Notes: generated by a model not told the origin, from the sequence alone. A stretch of DNA of 64,000 bases from Marinifilum sp. N1E240 (GCF_009295825.1 NZ_WHKF01000001.1:523088-587087); one strand, 5' to 3'; counted from the first letter of the stretch, positions 1 through 8,028 are shown. Translations and numbers: made by a program.

Positions 1-1
1 A

Positions 2-1285
2 GGTAGAGGTATGGATAAGAGGAATTGCCCGAAACACACCAATGGTGGAACTTGTGTACATTGCAAACCTTGCAGTATTACTACAGGTTGGGCAGGAGCA
101 GGAGCTTTTTCAGATGGAAAATTGTCCTTGTCGCATGAAGTAGGTGGTACTTTGCCAGAGTATTTAGGAGTGGAAGAAACCATTGAATTGATTCGCTATA
201 CCGATGATATTTATTTGGAGTTTGGAGCAGCTACGGATATTCATGGTGAGAAATTAACGCCAGAAATGGAAACCATCCGCCGAAAAGCAATTGAATCCAA
301 TTTAAAATTGGTTCATTGCCCGGTCCGTCATTTGGGAACAGAAAAGGCTCAGGATCTGTATCGAAAATTATACGATTATGTGATTGACAAAGGAGTGGAT
401 GTTCGATTTAATTGTGCTGTTGAAAGTCTTATTTTGGATGGAGATACCATTAAGGGAGTGAAGAACGGTAAAGGAACTTACTATGGTGATTTGGTAATGG
501 TTTCAGTTGGTCGTGATGGTGCAGATTGGTTGATGAAGGAGTGTAGTAAGGAGAGTATATCAACCGAAGTAGGAGTGGTTGATATAGGGGTTCGTGTGGA
601 GTGTAGAAATGAAATCATGCAAGATATCAATGACAATTTTTATGAGGCGAAATTGATTCATTATACCCAAACTTTCGACGATAAGGTTCGAACTTTTTGT
701 AGTAATCCTGGTGGTTTTGTATCATCTGAGTATTACGATGACAATCTTGCGGTAGTGAATGGACATAGCTTTAAAGATTTAAAAAGTGACAATACCAATT
801 TTGCACTTTTGGTATCTCAGAAATTTACCGAACCATTTAGAGCACCAATTGAGTATGGAAAGCACATTGCAAGGTTGGCAAATATGCTAACCAACAATCA
901 GATTTTGGTGCAGCGATTTGGAGATTTGGTACGTGGAAGAAGAACCACATCGAAAAGATTGTATCGTAACAATATCATTCCTACTTTAAAGGATGCAGTT
1001 CCTGGAGATTTGAGTTTGGTATTGCCTCACCGTATTTTAAAGGACATTGAGGAAATGATTTACGCTTTGGATAAAGTTACTCCAGGTTTGGCATCAGATG
1101 AAACTTTATTGTATGGTGTCGAGGTGAAATTTTATAGCAATATCACAAAAGTGGATGAAAGTTTCCAGTCAACATCGGTAAATAATCTTTACTTAGGTGG
1201 TGATGGTGCCGGTATAACACGAGGATTAATGCAAGCTTCGGTAAATGGAGTTGTAATTGCAAGAGAGTTGCTAAAACAGCTTTAA
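2..1285 (+). CDS. FAD-dependent dehydrogenase (COG2509-like), 5' end cut by window edge
   Basis: This is the C-terminal part of an uncharacterised FAD-dependent dehydrogenase. The frame is open to the window edge, and the N-terminal Rossmann motif (GxGxxG) expected for the family is absent, so the Met at position 11 is not the true start. Visible family features are the GAGAFSDGKL segment, typical of COG2509 proteins, and a C-terminal LYLGGDGAGITRGL segment, the usual second FAD-contacting motif near the end of such flavoproteins. An unusual cysteine cluster precedes the first motif (NCPKH, then CVHCKPC), which could bind a metal or be redox active. The substrate is unknown. A hairpin follows the stop codon. 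The family assignment is fairly sure; the reaction is not known. Confidence 0.8.
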   Translation, partial: GRGMDKRNCPKHTNGGTCVHCKPCSITTGWAGAGAFSDGKLSLSHEVGGTLPEYLGVEETIELIRYTDDIYLEFGAATDIHGEKLTPEMETIRRKAIESNLKLVHCPVRHLGTEKAQDLYRKLYDYVIDKGVDVRFNCAVESLILDGDTIKGVKNGKGTYYGDLVMVSVGRDGADWLMKECSKESISTEVGVVDIGVRVECRNEIMQDINDNFYEAKLIHYTQTFDDKVRTFCSNPGGFVSSEYYDDNLAVVNGHSFKDLKSDNTNFALLVSQKFTEPFRAPIEYGKHIARLANMLTNNQILVQRFGDLVRGRRTTSKRLYRNNIIPTLKDAVPGDLSLVLPHRILKDIEEMIYALDKVTPGLASDETLLYGVEVKFYSNITKVDESFQSTSVNNLYLGGDGAGITRGLMQASVNGVVIARELLKQL

Positions 1286-1295
1286 AATAATTCAG

Positions 1296-1320
1296 ATGGT
1301 CGGTTATTTTAATCGACCAT
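1296..1320. terminator. Bidirectional hairpin terminator
   Basis: An 11 bp stem with one G-T pair (ATGGTCGGTTA with TAATCGACCAT) and a 3-base loop is followed by a T-rich run on the plus strand. It sits between two convergent genes and overlaps the stop codon of the histidine kinase on the other strand. Confidence 0.7.
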
Positions 1321-2416
1321 TTTTATTTTCTTCAGGCATATTTGTAGGCAAATAAAAGCTAAACTTACTGCCTTTTCCTATTTCACTTTCTACATAAACC
1401 CAGCCATCTAGTCTTTTTACAATGCGCTGAACAATGGACAATCCTAAACCATTGCCTTTAACTATGCCTTCACCCATTTTCTGAGGATCTGAGAAAATGA
1501 ATTTTATTTGATATTCGTTTAATCCTTTGCCATTGTCTTTTATCCAAAATTTATTGTAACCATTGTCTTTTTGGGTGCTTCCAATTTCAATTTTTGGTGG
1601 ATTTCCCCCATATCGAATTGCATTTCGAATGTAATTGTACCAGACCTCTTCAATTAAAGGTGCACAACCATATGAAGAATCAAGTTGAGGAGAAATTTTT
1701 ATTTCGATATTTTTCCTTTCGGAAGGATTGATTCGTTGAATGGCTTCATCAACAATCTGGTTCATATTTAGTTCAGAGATTTCAATATCTTCTTTTTTCC
1801 GGTTGGCATAAAACAGAATTTCCTGAATAATATTGCTCATTTTAGTGCCATTGGCAACAATCAATTCGGTGATGTAATTTCTTTTTTCTTCAGTCAGATT
1901 ATTTTTGTTTAGCAAAATTTGTCCAAATCCAATAATGCTGTTTAATTGTGATTGTAAATCATGAGCTACCGTGTGGGCATAAGCATCCAATTCAAGATTT
2001 CGTTGTTGCAGTTCATTTTCAATTTTTACTCTGGCTGATATATCAGTAATAAATGCCATGCCAAACAACTGATTGCCAGAATTGATAAAACTTAAACTTA
2101 TTTCTACAGGAAATTCTTCGCCACTTTTTTTTCTGGCTAATAGTTTTGAATTCTCATCGCCCATTGAGCGATTCTTAGGATTAGTGAAGTAGGATTTAAT
2201 ATGATTTCCATGATTATTCTTAAAACGATTGGGAATTAGAATATCAATAAATTGACCCACCATTTCTTTTTCTTCAAATTCGAATAACTGAAGGGCTTTT
2301 GAGTTGACAAATACAATTTGACCTTGTTTATTAATAAAAACAACGCCTTCCGAAATCGACTTTAGTAGTGTCTGTACCGAAATATTATTTTGAATAACCT
2401 CAGAAAAATCCATCAT
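1304..2416 (-). CDS. PAS-domain sensor histidine kinase (orphan)
   Basis: This is a 370-residue cytoplasmic-looking sensor kinase with no membrane segment. A PAS domain covers about residues 15-125, followed by a short coiled linker. The phospho-acceptor region (AHTVAHDLQSQ) places the likely phosphorylated His at 152. The ATPase domain follows, with an N box (NYIRNAIRYGG), a G1 box (KDNGKGL) and a G2 box (GNGLGLSIVQ). The position after the acceptor, usually Pro in AHDLRxP-type kinases, is Gln here. No response regulator lies beside it, so its partner is elsewhere or it feeds a phosphorelay. The PAS domain suggests an intracellular redox, ligand or energy signal, which cannot be named from sequence. 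Confidence 0.88.
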   Translation of the reverse strand: MMDFSEVIQNNISVQTLLKSISEGVVFINKQGQIVFVNSKALQLFEFEEKEMVGQFIDILIPNRFKNNHGNHIKSYFTNPKNRSMGDENSKLLARKKSGEEFPVEISLSFINSGNQLFGMAFITDISARVKIENELQQRNLELDAYAHTVAHDLQSQLNSIIGFGQILLNKNNLTEEKRNYITELIVANGTKMSNIIQEILFYANRKKEDIEISELNMNQIVDEAIQRINPSERKNIEIKISPQLDSSYGCAPLIEEVWYNYIRNAIRYGGNPPKIEIGSTQKDNGYNKFWIKDNGKGLNEYQIKFIFSDPQKMGEGIVKGNGLGLSIVQRIVKRLDGWVYVESEIGKGSKFSFYLPTNMPEENKNGRLK

Positions 2417-2541
2417 ACTTTATCCAATTGGTAGCCTATTCTCATAAAAAAGTGAAAGTAAGATACTAAAAACAAATCTTTTCCCAACTTTGATTGATGG
2501 ATTGTAATTTTGAATTGACTTAAATACGATATTTTCGTTTT

Positions 2542-2859
2542 TTATTGTTTTTTGAGGACTTCTTCGGTAAGTAATATAAACTCACGTCCCTCTTCCTGAT
2601 TTACCAGTTTAAAGAAACTGCAATTGATGCAAGAGAGTAATTTGTCTTCCAAACCACCTTGTATTTTATGATCGCACAAGGTTCCTTCAACAGTCCAGCA
2701 GTATCTTCCAGCGTACGTTCCACCGTTTATGCCAGTGTTTTGTTTTAATGTACTTGCTGGGCAAATTCCTAATTCATTAGTGTTTACTCCTCCAGGCTCT
2801 CTACCACAATTAAAATATTCCCAACAGTTCTGCTCTTTCATCTTCACAATTTTCTTCAT
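2542..2859 (-). CDS. Small cysteine-rich two-CW domain protein
   Basis: This 105-residue protein has two Cys-Trp motifs (NCWEYFNC near residue 11 and RYCWTVEGTLC near 52), a CINC pair near 77-80 and seven cysteines in all, spaced as in known two-CW domain proteins. The pattern suggests a bound metal or iron-sulfur centre. There is no signal peptide, so a cytoplasmic location is likely. Residue 7 is also Met, so the start could be 18 bases later. Relatives often occur near signalling proteins, and the neighbour here is an orphan PAS kinase, but no partner is proven. The function is unknown. Confidence 0.65.
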   Translation of the reverse strand: MKKIVKMKEQNCWEYFNCGREPGGVNTNELGICPASTLKQNTGINGGTYAGRYCWTVEGTLCDHKIQGGLEDKLLSCINCSFFKLVNQEEGREFILLTEEVLKKQ

Positions 2860-2933
2860 CCAAAAATAGGCTATTCTTTAAATAATCAGAAAATCATTTG
2901 TCGAATAGCCTATTATCATTGCCTAATCTGTAG

Positions 2934-3911
2934 TTATGCCTGATTGGGATTTAATTCCCACATTTCTTTGATTTTATTGTCGGAGTACAACTCAAGTTTT
3001 AAAAGCTCAACGTACGGATTACCCGATAATTGTAAAAGCTGGGCAAAAGCTGGCTCTGTTTTTAATCCATCTTTTTTTAGTTGAATTACTTGTTGTTTAA
3101 ATTCCTCTCCCAATAGTTTCAACACTCTATCCTCTATCAGCATATGGCGATAAGAGTTTTGTGAGATAACCGGGAAAAGAGAACCATATATCTCGATATC
3201 GAAATTTTGGAATTTAAATCGGGCAACCACTACCCAATAGCCATCCTTTTCTTTTTGCTCAATTGTAAATCCTTTTTGCTTTCCAAACAGAGATTCAACT
3301 CTTGACTCAAATCGATCTGCATCCATATAGTAGCAAACAATATCCAAATCGCTCGAATCTATCGCAATATCAATAGGAATAGTTCCGGTAAGAGTAGGAT
3401 TGTATTCATGAAGTGAATCGAATATATGCAGTTTGTTTAAGCACTTGTATGCCTCTAACTGGGTAGGAGTCCCATTTTTTAGATAGGAGAAATCTCTCCA
3501 GTTCATGTTAATGGCATTAAAATGTTTTTTTAGGATTGTTTTAGCTTCGTCGAGCGTACTGTATTTGAAACATTTCAACTGAGCACACCCACGAATCATA
3601 GCCGAAACATTTTTTCCAAATTCGGTTCTATACAAACAAACAATTGGCTTTTTCATTTCAACAGCGCGACCAATTTCATAGCCAACTCCCAGTGATGTAG
3701 TGGTAACTTCGGCAACGACCACATCCGATTCTTCCAGCCACTCCACGTCACGGTTATGAATTTCTTCGTCGTTTAAACTGCTATCCTGTATTTTATTTCC
3801 GATATGTTCGGTTAGTACAGTACCATATTGTTTTAAATCTGTAATGATTTCCTGATAAAGTTCAGCATCTTGCTGTCCTCCTCGTATCGATCCTGAGAAA
3901 TATATTTTCAT
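2934..3911 (-). CDS. DNPH1-type 2'-deoxynucleoside 5'-phosphate N-hydrolase fused to a DUF4269 nucleotidyltransferase-like domain
   Basis: Residues 1-130 closely follow the DNPH1/Rcl family, which cleaves the base from deoxynucleoside monophosphates and clears modified nucleotides. The family landmarks are present: FSGSIRGG at the start, GTVLTEH near 30, Asp55 in NRDVEW, Ser73 and Glu79 in SLGVGYE, and SAMIRG near 103-108. Residues from about 150 to the end match DUF4269. They carry a pol-beta-type nucleotidyltransferase signature: Gly176-Thr177, ten residues, then Asp188-Leu-Asp190. DNPH1 proteins are normally about 150-170 residues and stand alone, so this is a fusion. The combination suggests a nucleotide clean-up enzyme coupled to a nucleotide-transfer or binding domain. 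The role of the second half is unknown. Confidence 0.82.
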   Translation of the reverse strand: MKIYFSGSIRGGQQDAELYQEIITDLKQYGTVLTEHIGNKIQDSSLNDEEIHNRDVEWLEESDVVVAEVTTTSLGVGYEIGRAVEMKKPIVCLYRTEFGKNVSAMIRGCAQLKCFKYSTLDEAKTILKKHFNAINMNWRDFSYLKNGTPTQLEAYKCLNKLHIFDSLHEYNPTLTGTIPIDIAIDSSDLDIVCYYMDADRFESRVESLFGKQKGFTIEQKEKDGYWVVVARFKFQNFDIEIYGSLFPVISQNSYRHMLIEDRVLKLLGEEFKQQVIQLKKDGLKTEPAFAQLLQLSGNPYVELLKLELYSDNKIKEMWELNPNQA

Positions 3912-4075
3912 AGAGAGTGGTGTTTAGACCCCCGTGACCTTCCGATTTTTTTGGAAATGTTCTAAAGGGGATTGTGTTCTTTTTCTAAGATAATTGAAAT
4001 CTGCTTTTATTCCAATACTGATAATAGCTTTAAGTTCAATTTTTACTACTTGTTGCTTGATATTTGGTATTGAAT

Positions 4076-4645
4076 TTAATTCAATCTCTGTTTTACATTT
4101 GCAGGTATCAGTTTTTGAAGTCCTTTGGCCTGTGGAGAATTGATATCTATATATTTCCAGTTATCCGTTTTTTTATCGGCAACAGCCACCATCGATCGGT
4201 GTGCCTGTATGGTAAACGAATTGCTTTCTTCGTTGTACTTTACGTTCTCTTTTCCGAATTCCGCTTCGAATTTTGGCTGTACCAAACTACTGCCCTGGCT
4301 CATTAAACCCGAAAGTTTTACCTTAACCACACCATAGTAGTATATCTTGCAATATTTTTCTTTGCCCGATTCCACAACATCCGAAATTTTATCGATGGAT
4401 TTAAAATCGGTGGTCATTTTCACGCCCATATTGTCCATTCCTTGCATTATCATTACCATATTGTCTTTGCTCATCATCTCAAAAACACGAGGATACATCA
4501 TTTCGGTAACCACATTCCACTGTTTGTTGTTAAAAGCGGTGGTATAGCTAATTAAGTCTTTCTCGAAATGTTGTTTCAATTTTTTTTGAGCGAATGCCGG
4601 GCTTATGCTAAAACATACAAGTAATAATATTGCTAATTTTTTCAT
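4076..4645 (-). CDS. Secreted hypothetical protein
   Basis: The 189-residue product begins with a clear signal peptide (MKKLAILLLV through a predicted cut after PAFA-Q), so it is exported to the periplasm or outer membrane. This start is preferred over an in-frame Met 11 codons upstream because it places the charged signal-peptide N-terminus at residue 1. The mature part is mixed alpha/beta with repeated Met residues around a stretch reading MMSKDNMVMIMQG. No catalytic motif or named family is recognised. Its upstream region contains the symmetric 21 bp repeat array at 4742-4957, whose near edge is about 96 bp from this start codon. Confidence 0.7.
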   Translation of the reverse strand: MKKLAILLLVCFSISPAFAQKKLKQHFEKDLISYTTAFNNKQWNVVTEMMYPRVFEMMSKDNMVMIMQGMDNMGVKMTTDFKSIDKISDVVESGKEKYCKIYYYGVVKVKLSGLMSQGSSLVQPKFEAEFGKENVKYNEESNSFTIQAHRSMVAVADKKTDNWKYIDINSPQAKGLQKLIPANVKQRLN

Positions 4646-4741
4646 GTTGTCAATTTTTGTTTCGGTTGAATATAGCAAAAAGCATGCGATCCTTGACTTT
4701 AAAAGATGTTAAAAGTTCTCATTTGTGAGATCGTATAGGTT

Positions 4742-4957
4742 TTCCGTACGCCTTGGTGATAGTTCCGTAACACAGGCTTATCCTTCCGTGACAGCCAAAA
4801 TAGTTTCCGTGACACGAGATGAGACTTCCGTAACAGCAAAGAGTAGCTTCCCTTTGTGAAACTCTGAACGGAATACCAGCAAGCTGTAACGGAACGGGAA
4901 AAATTGTGTACGGAAGATAAAACCATTGTTACGGATCAGATCAAGTCAGTTACGGAA
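4742..4957. repeat. Symmetric array of ten 21 bp-spaced TTCCGT motifs in two opposing arms
   Basis: Five copies of TTCCGT start at 4742, 4763, 4784, 4805 and 4826, each exactly 21 bp apart. Most extend to TTCCGTAAC or TTCCGTGAC. The reverse complement (ACGGAA, once ACGGAT) ends at 4873, 4894, 4915, 4936 and 4957, again exactly 21 bp apart. Every left copy pairs with a right copy about one axis at 4849.5. The 12-15 bases between motifs are not conserved. The array fills the divergent gap between 4645 and 5154; I see nothing else in 4958-5153. Two helical turns per unit would put all motifs on one DNA face, which suggests a protein-binding array. No named repeat family is recognised. Confidence 0.8.
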
Positions 4958-5153
4958 CAAGTACCACAGTGTTCAAATAAAATAAGGGGCTATTCAAGAG
5001 TCTGTTCATTAAAGTGTGTCAATAGTTAAATTTTCTGAACAAGCTGGTTTAAAATATCATTTACAATGCTTTGTTAAAGGCTTATTGTTTTGTAGATTCA
5101 ATGACAAAACTAAATATACTAAGGTTGGGATATATTGTTAAAAATTAATTTAG

Positions 5154-5585
5154 ATGAAAAAGATGCGATTAATATTCTTACTGATGTTTTGTACAGCAAG
5201 TTGTTCATTAATACTGAATGATAGCAAATTATCTGATTCTGATCTGGATTATATACAAAAACTAGGATTGCTAAATGACAATGAAAAATTACTTTTATTC
5301 TCGACTTCTATGAATATTAAGACTAGTGGAAATTTAATCACTGATTATAGAATTGCGTCATACTGGGTTGACAAGGATGAGAGTAAATCATATAAGGAAT
5401 TTGCCTATTATTCTGATATTGTAAATATTGAATCGGTTGATAACACACAGGCATGGACGTATAGTTCTTACCTTTTAATAACCAGGAAGGATAATTCAAC
5501 TTTCAAATTATATATTGATGGTGATAAAGAAAAATATCGTTCATTCATAAAAGTAGCAAATGCAAAATGGGGAGAGAATAAATGA
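5154..5585 (+). CDS. Small lipoprotein of unknown function
   Basis: This 143-residue protein has a lipoprotein signal peptide with a lipobox ending TAS-Cys17, so it is probably anchored in an envelope membrane. The remainder is beta-rich with a short helical C-terminus (KYRSFIKVANAKWG), an arrangement resembling small pleckstrin-homology-like domains, though no family can be named with certainty. Its stop codon overlaps the start of the next gene by four bases (ATGA at 5582-5585), so the two are translationally coupled and probably act together at the membrane. Confidence 0.65.
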   Translation: MKKMRLIFLLMFCTASCSLILNDSKLSDSDLDYIQKLGLLNDNEKLLLFSTSMNIKTSGNLITDYRIASYWVDKDESKSYKEFAYYSDIVNIESVDNTQAWTYSSYLLITRKDNSTFKLYIDGDKEKYRSFIKVANAKWGENK

Positions 5586-5878
5586 TTAAGAAAATTATAG
5601 ATATTCTGATTGTTGTATTTTGGACAATTGCATCAATAGTATGGATCATTACAATTGTTACAGATCTTGTAATTACAAATGAATTGATAAGAAATATATG
5701 TGCTGTTGCAACATTTTTAGGAGTTATCTACGCAATATTGCATTTTCTTTCATTTAAAAAGCCAAAGAATTATATAGGTATAGTGACAGTTGCTGCTGTT
5801 TTATTAACTGGGATTATAACAGAATTATTTGATCGGACTGGAGAGTGGAAAACGCAAACAGTACTTTATGAAAATTGA
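5582..5878 (+). CDS. N-terminal part of a membrane protein interrupted by an in-frame TGA
   Basis: The 98 codons encode three likely transmembrane segments (about residues 5-32, 38-55 and 63-80), ending in a short soluble tail with the motif EWKTQTVLYEN. The reading frame stops at TGA (5876-5878), but the same frame then continues for 62 codons with a sensible protein sequence. In related proteins as I recall them, the interrupted position reads YENGHF, so a GGA to TGA change (Gly to stop) would explain it. The truncated product keeps the membrane part and loses the soluble domain. It may be non-functional, or the stop may be a sequencing error. Confidence 0.6.
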   Translation: MIKKIIDILIVVFWTIASIVWIITIVTDLVITNELIRNICAVATFLGVIYAILHFLSFKKPKNYIGIVTVAAVLLTGIITELFDRTGEWKTQTVLYEN

Positions 5879-6067
5879 CATTTTGAGTTTAAAACAATTG
5901 AATTTCAAATGCAAGATAATGGTGTATTGGGTTATAATCGGAGAATCGTTGAAGTAACAAAATTAACGAGTTTCTTAAAAATAATTGAATCGGTGGATAC
6001 TTCAAAAACTGAATTACCTTGGATTAAGGTAAATAAAGATATAAACGAATTAGAACTGAAATATTAA
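5879..6067 (+). pseudogene. C-terminal remainder of the interrupted membrane protein
   Basis: The codons directly after the TGA, in the same frame, read HFEFKTIEFQMQDNG, then LGYNRRIVEV, then TELPWIKVNKDINELELKY and a TAA at 6065-6067. The segment has protein-like composition, no further stop, and the IEFQMQDxGxLGYNxR pattern I associate with conserved membrane proteins of Bacteroidota. Joined to the preceding 98 codons it would make a protein of 161 residues. There is no good independent start codon, so it is read as the lost tail of that gene. The following gap to 6207 (140 bp) shows nothing recognisable. Confidence 0.6.
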
Positions 6068-6207
6068 AAATATGTATCAAAAATGTTTACAAATAATAGG
6101 AGATATAGTTTTAAATAAAGGCTTTTAGACTGCTACTAATTCATGTAACTTGATGAGGTAAATTGACTATTTCTATCAATTAGCAAATATTCTTAAAAAA
6201 CTCAATC

Positions 6208-6603
6208 ATGAAATTCGCCATCAGATTATTAGGAGTACTGATTTTTCTTTTAGGTATTTTATTGCTGGTTCAACCTGAAATTATTTTTGCGTGGATGGAA
6301 GACCATCAGGAAAGCAGTTGGTTGTATGTTTCTGCAATTGTCGTTAGGATCGTATTTGGAGTTTTGCTGATAATAGCTGCTAAGGCATCAAAACATCCTC
6401 TTGTTGTTAAAGGTTTTGCATATTTAGCGATAATAGCTGCTTTAATTTTTCTCTTCATCGGTAAAGAAAGCTTTCAAGAATTCTTATCCTCAATAATTCC
6501 GCATCTAAAATCTTACGATATCATGATTGGCGTTATCGCAATGCTGTTAGGCTGTTTCCTTTTTTATACCTTTTCGGGAAATAGGAATTTAAAGAATAAA
6601 TAG
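6208..6603 (+). CDS. Small integral membrane protein
   Basis: The 131 residues form about four hydrophobic segments (roughly 4-24, 41-60, 67-87 and 104-123) separated by short charged loops, with a Lys/Asn-rich C-terminus (NRNLKNK). The opening pattern is reminiscent of small DUF2065-like membrane proteins, but the match is weak and no function can be given. The next gene starts 26 bp downstream on the same strand, so co-transcription with the serine hydrolase is possible. Confidence 0.6.
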   Translation: MKFAIRLLGVLIFLLGILLLVQPEIIFAWMEDHQESSWLYVSAIVVRIVFGVLLIIAAKASKHPLVVKGFAYLAIIAALIFLFIGKESFQEFLSSIIPHLKSYDIMIGVIAMLLGCFLFYTFSGNRNLKNK

Positions 6604-6629
6604 AACCACCAATAATAAATTAACCCAAT

Positions 6630-7742
6630 ATGAAACTCACAAAATTTACATTTTTAATTGTATTTGTAACCCTGCTAATCTCTAGTTGTGTTGATAAAAA
6701 AGCTGATTGTATCAAGCAATTTCAAGTGGAATTGGATAAAGAAGTGAATGAAAACAACCCCGGGATTTTGGTAAATGTTAATTCTGTAGACAAGGATATT
6801 GTTTGGAGTGGAGCATCTGGCGTATCCGATAAGGAAGACAAAACGGTATTAAAGTCTGATCAGACATTTAGAATTGCCAGTGTAACCAAAACATTTGTAG
6901 CAGCTACGGTTCTACGCTTGTGGGAGGATGAGAAATTGAGTTTGGATGATCCAATTGCTAAGTATGTTTCGGAAGAGCATATTGATATTTTAAAAGGTGG
7001 AGGATACAAGGTGGATCAGATCTTAATCAGACATTTATTGACTCATTCGAGTGGTCTTGCCGAGCATACCCAATCGCATAAGTTTTCGATCGAATTCATG
7101 AACACAAGACATGTGTGGACGCGAACCGAGACGATTACCGATTTGATTACTTACGCTACACCAGTTGGGGAAGTAGGCAAGCAATTTAGTTATTCGGATA
7201 CCGGATACATTTTACTTGGTGAAATAATAGAACGCATCACAGGAAAATCGATGGGTGATGCCATAATGGAACAATTAAACCTGAAAGCTTTGGGTTTGAA
7301 TGATACCTATATGGAAGATTTTGAGGGTGATTTTTCAGGAAGAAGGGTTCATCAGTATCATGAGAATGCAGATACGTACAATTTTCATCCATCGCTGGAT
7401 TATTATGGTGGTGGAGGATTGTTATCAACTACAGCTGATTTGAGCATTTTCTATCAAAAACTATTTGCTCATGAGGTATTCCACAACAAAAGTACCTTAA
7501 ATAAAATGTTGGAACCTGTGGTCTACAATACCGAGCAATCTTTGGATTACAGAATGGGAATCTGGAAAATGGATATTGATGGTAAAGAGGCATATTCTCA
7601 TTCAGGTTTTTGGGGCACACAGGTAGTTTATTTTCCTGAAATAAAAACAGCTATTGCTGTAAATTACAGTCAGCATTGGCCACAAAGAGGAGTGGCGCCG
7701 ATCATACCTGCAATTTTGAAAGTAATTACCGAAAACAATTAA
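6630..7742 (+). CDS. Beta-lactamase-fold serine hydrolase lipoprotein
   Basis: This is a 370-residue class C beta-lactamase/D-Ala-D-Ala carboxypeptidase-type hydrolase. The N-terminus is a lipoprotein signal peptide with lipobox ISS-Cys20, placing it in the cell envelope. The catalytic SxxK is Ser84-Val-Thr-Lys87, the second motif is YSDTGY (Tyr-x-x), and a C-terminal HSG motif lies in YSHSGFWG near residue 325. These residues support an active serine enzyme. Family members act on peptidoglycan peptides, beta-lactams, D-amino-acid peptides or small esters, so the substrate stays open. It is followed eight bases later by a tiny membrane-protein gene. Confidence 0.85.
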   Translation: MKLTKFTFLIVFVTLLISSCVDKKADCIKQFQVELDKEVNENNPGILVNVNSVDKDIVWSGASGVSDKEDKTVLKSDQTFRIASVTKTFVAATVLRLWEDEKLSLDDPIAKYVSEEHIDILKGGGYKVDQILIRHLLTHSSGLAEHTQSHKFSIEFMNTRHVWTRTETITDLITYATPVGEVGKQFSYSDTGYILLGEIIERITGKSMGDAIMEQLNLKALGLNDTYMEDFEGDFSGRRVHQYHENADTYNFHPSLDYYGGGGLLSTTADLSIFYQKLFAHEVFHNKSTLNKMLEPVVYNTEQSLDYRMGIWKMDIDGKEAYSHSGFWGTQVVYFPEIKTAIAVNYSQHWPQRGVAPIIPAILKVITENN

Positions 7743-7749
7743 TGAGCAT

Positions 7750-7926
7750 ATGAAAAAAATCTTAATAATTAATGCGATTATATGGGCTGCTGTAATTCTA
7801 TCAGCCTCTTATTTGTATAGAGGAACCGAAAATTATCAAACGTTATTTGGCATTCTATTGGTTGCAGCTGCTTTAGAAAATGGACTTATTTATAATTTCT
7901 TGAAAAAGGAAAAGTTGAAGAAATAG
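7750..7926 (+). CDS. 58-residue two-segment membrane protein
   Basis: A short reading frame starts with ATG seven bases after the serine hydrolase stop and runs 58 codons to TAG. The product begins MKKILIINAIIWAAVILSAS and has a second hydrophobic stretch (about residues 33-50) ending in a Lys-rich tail (KKEKLKK). Two membrane segments, a positively charged end and tight spacing after the upstream gene support a real small gene. Similar two-helix proteins are common downstream of envelope enzymes in this phylum, but no function is known. Confidence 0.6.
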   Translation: MKKILIINAIIWAAVILSASYLYRGTENYQTLFGILLVAAALENGLIYNFLKKEKLKK

Positions 7927-8028
7927 TTTTTTACTAGTGAATTAAATTTGAGTTTGATCATTTGTTTGGTTAATAAAGCAATACTATTAAAATAGACATG
8001 AAACTCAGCAATTCTATAATCAGACATT

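Noticed and set aside
4699-4926. A 75-codon open frame on the minus strand across the 21 bp repeat array
   Set aside because: A 21 bp period is seven codons, so the repeat keeps the frame open by itself. The translation has no recurring or conserved protein pattern, and the reverse arm breaks symmetry at protein level. It is read as a by-product of the array.
4742-4957. CRISPR array
   Set aside because: The conserved part is only 6-9 bp, the unit is 21 bp, and copies turn direction at the centre. CRISPR repeats are 20 bp or more with 30 bp spacers in one direction, and no cas gene is nearby.
5876-5878. TGA as selenocysteine codon or reassigned codon
   Set aside because: Other genes in the window stop at TGA in normal places, no SECIS-like hairpin was recognised after it, and the expected residue is Gly and not Cys, Sec or Trp.
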